From: Terriglobales bacterium
Lineage (GTDB): Bacteria > Acidobacteriota > Terriglobia > Terriglobales > Acidobacteriaceae
Assembly: GCA_019241735.1 (NCBI GenBank)
Contig: JAFAWN010000029.1
Span: 1 to 5,396, forward strand
Length of the DNA stretch: 5,396 bases
Direction of reading: 5' to 3'
This document shows positions 4,938 to 5,396 of this stretch, one piece after another. How positions within the stretch are numbered: position 1 is the first letter of the stretch; every line of letters starts with the position of its first letter. The notes beneath the pieces are model-generated. The model was not told the origin of the DNA and did no database searches. It saw only the letters and a program-made list of their open reading frames with translations. The position numbers were made by a program, and so were the translations under genes.

Positions 4938-5396
4938 ATGCGTAGAAGAGTGTGTTTGGCGACGGTCGTTTTGAGTTTGCTGCTGCCGGCGGCATGGGCC
5001 CAGAACGTGGACGATATCATTGCGAAGAATGTTCAGGCCCGTGGCGGCGCGGACAAACTGAAGAGCGTGCAGTCGGTTAAAACCACCGCGACAATGGCGC
5101 TGGGTGGGGGGATGGAGGCTCCTGGAACTCTGATTCAAAAGCGTCCAGCCTTCGCACGTCTAGAGTTCACCGTCCAGGGACTCACGGCAGTGCAGGCCTA
5201 CGATGGCAGCACGGCTTGGCAGGTAATGCCGTTCATGGGTAAGAAAGACCCCGAAAAGATGTCCGCCGACGAGGCCAAAGAGATGGAGGAGACGGCCGAC
5301 ATCGATGGGCCGTTTGTAGATTACAAGAGCAAAGGTAACAAGGTGGAATTGCTGGGTAAAGTAAAGATGGAAGGTTCCGACGTTTATAAGCTAAAG
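4938..5396 (+). CDS. LolA-like exported protein, outer-membrane lipoprotein-sorting superfamily (C-terminus cut by window edge)
   Basis: The frame is open from the ATG at 4938 to the right edge, giving 153 residues. AGGAG at 4926-4930, seven bases upstream, fixes the start. The signal peptide (MRRRVCLATVVLSLLLPAAWA) is likely cleaved after AWA at residue 21. The mature N-terminus QNVDDIIAKNVQARGGADKL, followed by strands such as SVKTTATMALGGG, GTLIQKRPAFARLEFTVQG and AVQAYDGSTAWQV, fits the half-barrel LolA/LppX-like fold: an N-terminal helix, then strands in which a lipid-handling cavity forms. The sequence DEAKEMEETADIDGPFVDYK is also usual for this group. Members bind lipids or lipoprotein acyl chains in the periplasm, but the true ligand of this branch is unknown. 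It is not necessarily the classical LolA. A TATAAT box at 4883 probably drives it. Confidence 0.82.
   Translation, partial: MRRRVCLATVVLSLLLPAAWAQNVDDIIAKNVQARGGADKLKSVQSVKTTATMALGGGMEAPGTLIQKRPAFARLEFTVQGLTAVQAYDGSTAWQVMPFMGKKDPEKMSADEAKEMEETADIDGPFVDYKSKGNKVELLGKVKMEGSDVYKLK

Overview
The window looks like a piece of chromosome from a Gram-negative soil bacterium, most probably of the phylum Acidobacteriota. This is inferred from protein style, not from any marker gene: several exported proteins, a HEAT-repeat protein and small hypothetical proteins of a kind I associate with that phylum, together with a mycobacterial-LigC-like DNA ligase and a short TatA. GC content is moderate. I see no rRNA, tRNA, transposase, integrase, CRISPR array or phage gene, and nothing that marks the segment as an island.

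Layout from left to right. (1) Positions 1-295, minus strand: the N-terminal part of an exported, probably cell-envelope, protein that runs off the left edge. (2) 479-697, minus: a 72-residue cytoplasmic hypothetical protein. (3) 860-1189, minus: a small secreted Tyr/Arg/Pro-rich protein with a tandem EYRER repeat, ending in an intrinsic terminator at about 795-828. (4) 1372-2481, plus: an ATP-dependent DNA ligase of the LigC type, starting divergently from gene 3. (5) 2509-2715, minus: TatA, convergent with the ligase and with a good sigma70-like promoter. (6) 2971-3627, plus: a hypothetical zinc-ribbon protein, divergent from tatA. (7) 3657-4496, minus: an exported HEAT-repeat protein, convergent with gene 6. 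(8) 4497-4937: the largest gap. It carries a 15-bp dyad, a cluster of hairpins ending in a strong plus-strand terminator with no plus-strand gene before it (candidate small RNA), and a perfect TATAAT box. (9) 4938-5396, plus: the N-terminal 153 residues of a LolA-like exported protein, cut by the right edge.

Genes alternate in strand and most have their own upstream signals, so the window is better read as single-gene units than as one operon. Four of the eight genes encode proteins with Sec-type signal peptides and a fifth is a secretion component, so the segment is rich in envelope and export functions. The ligase and the zinc-ribbon protein are the cytoplasmic exceptions. I found no multi-gene defence, biosynthetic or mobile system. 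The most interesting item is the unexplained structured stretch with its orphan terminator at 4632-4770.
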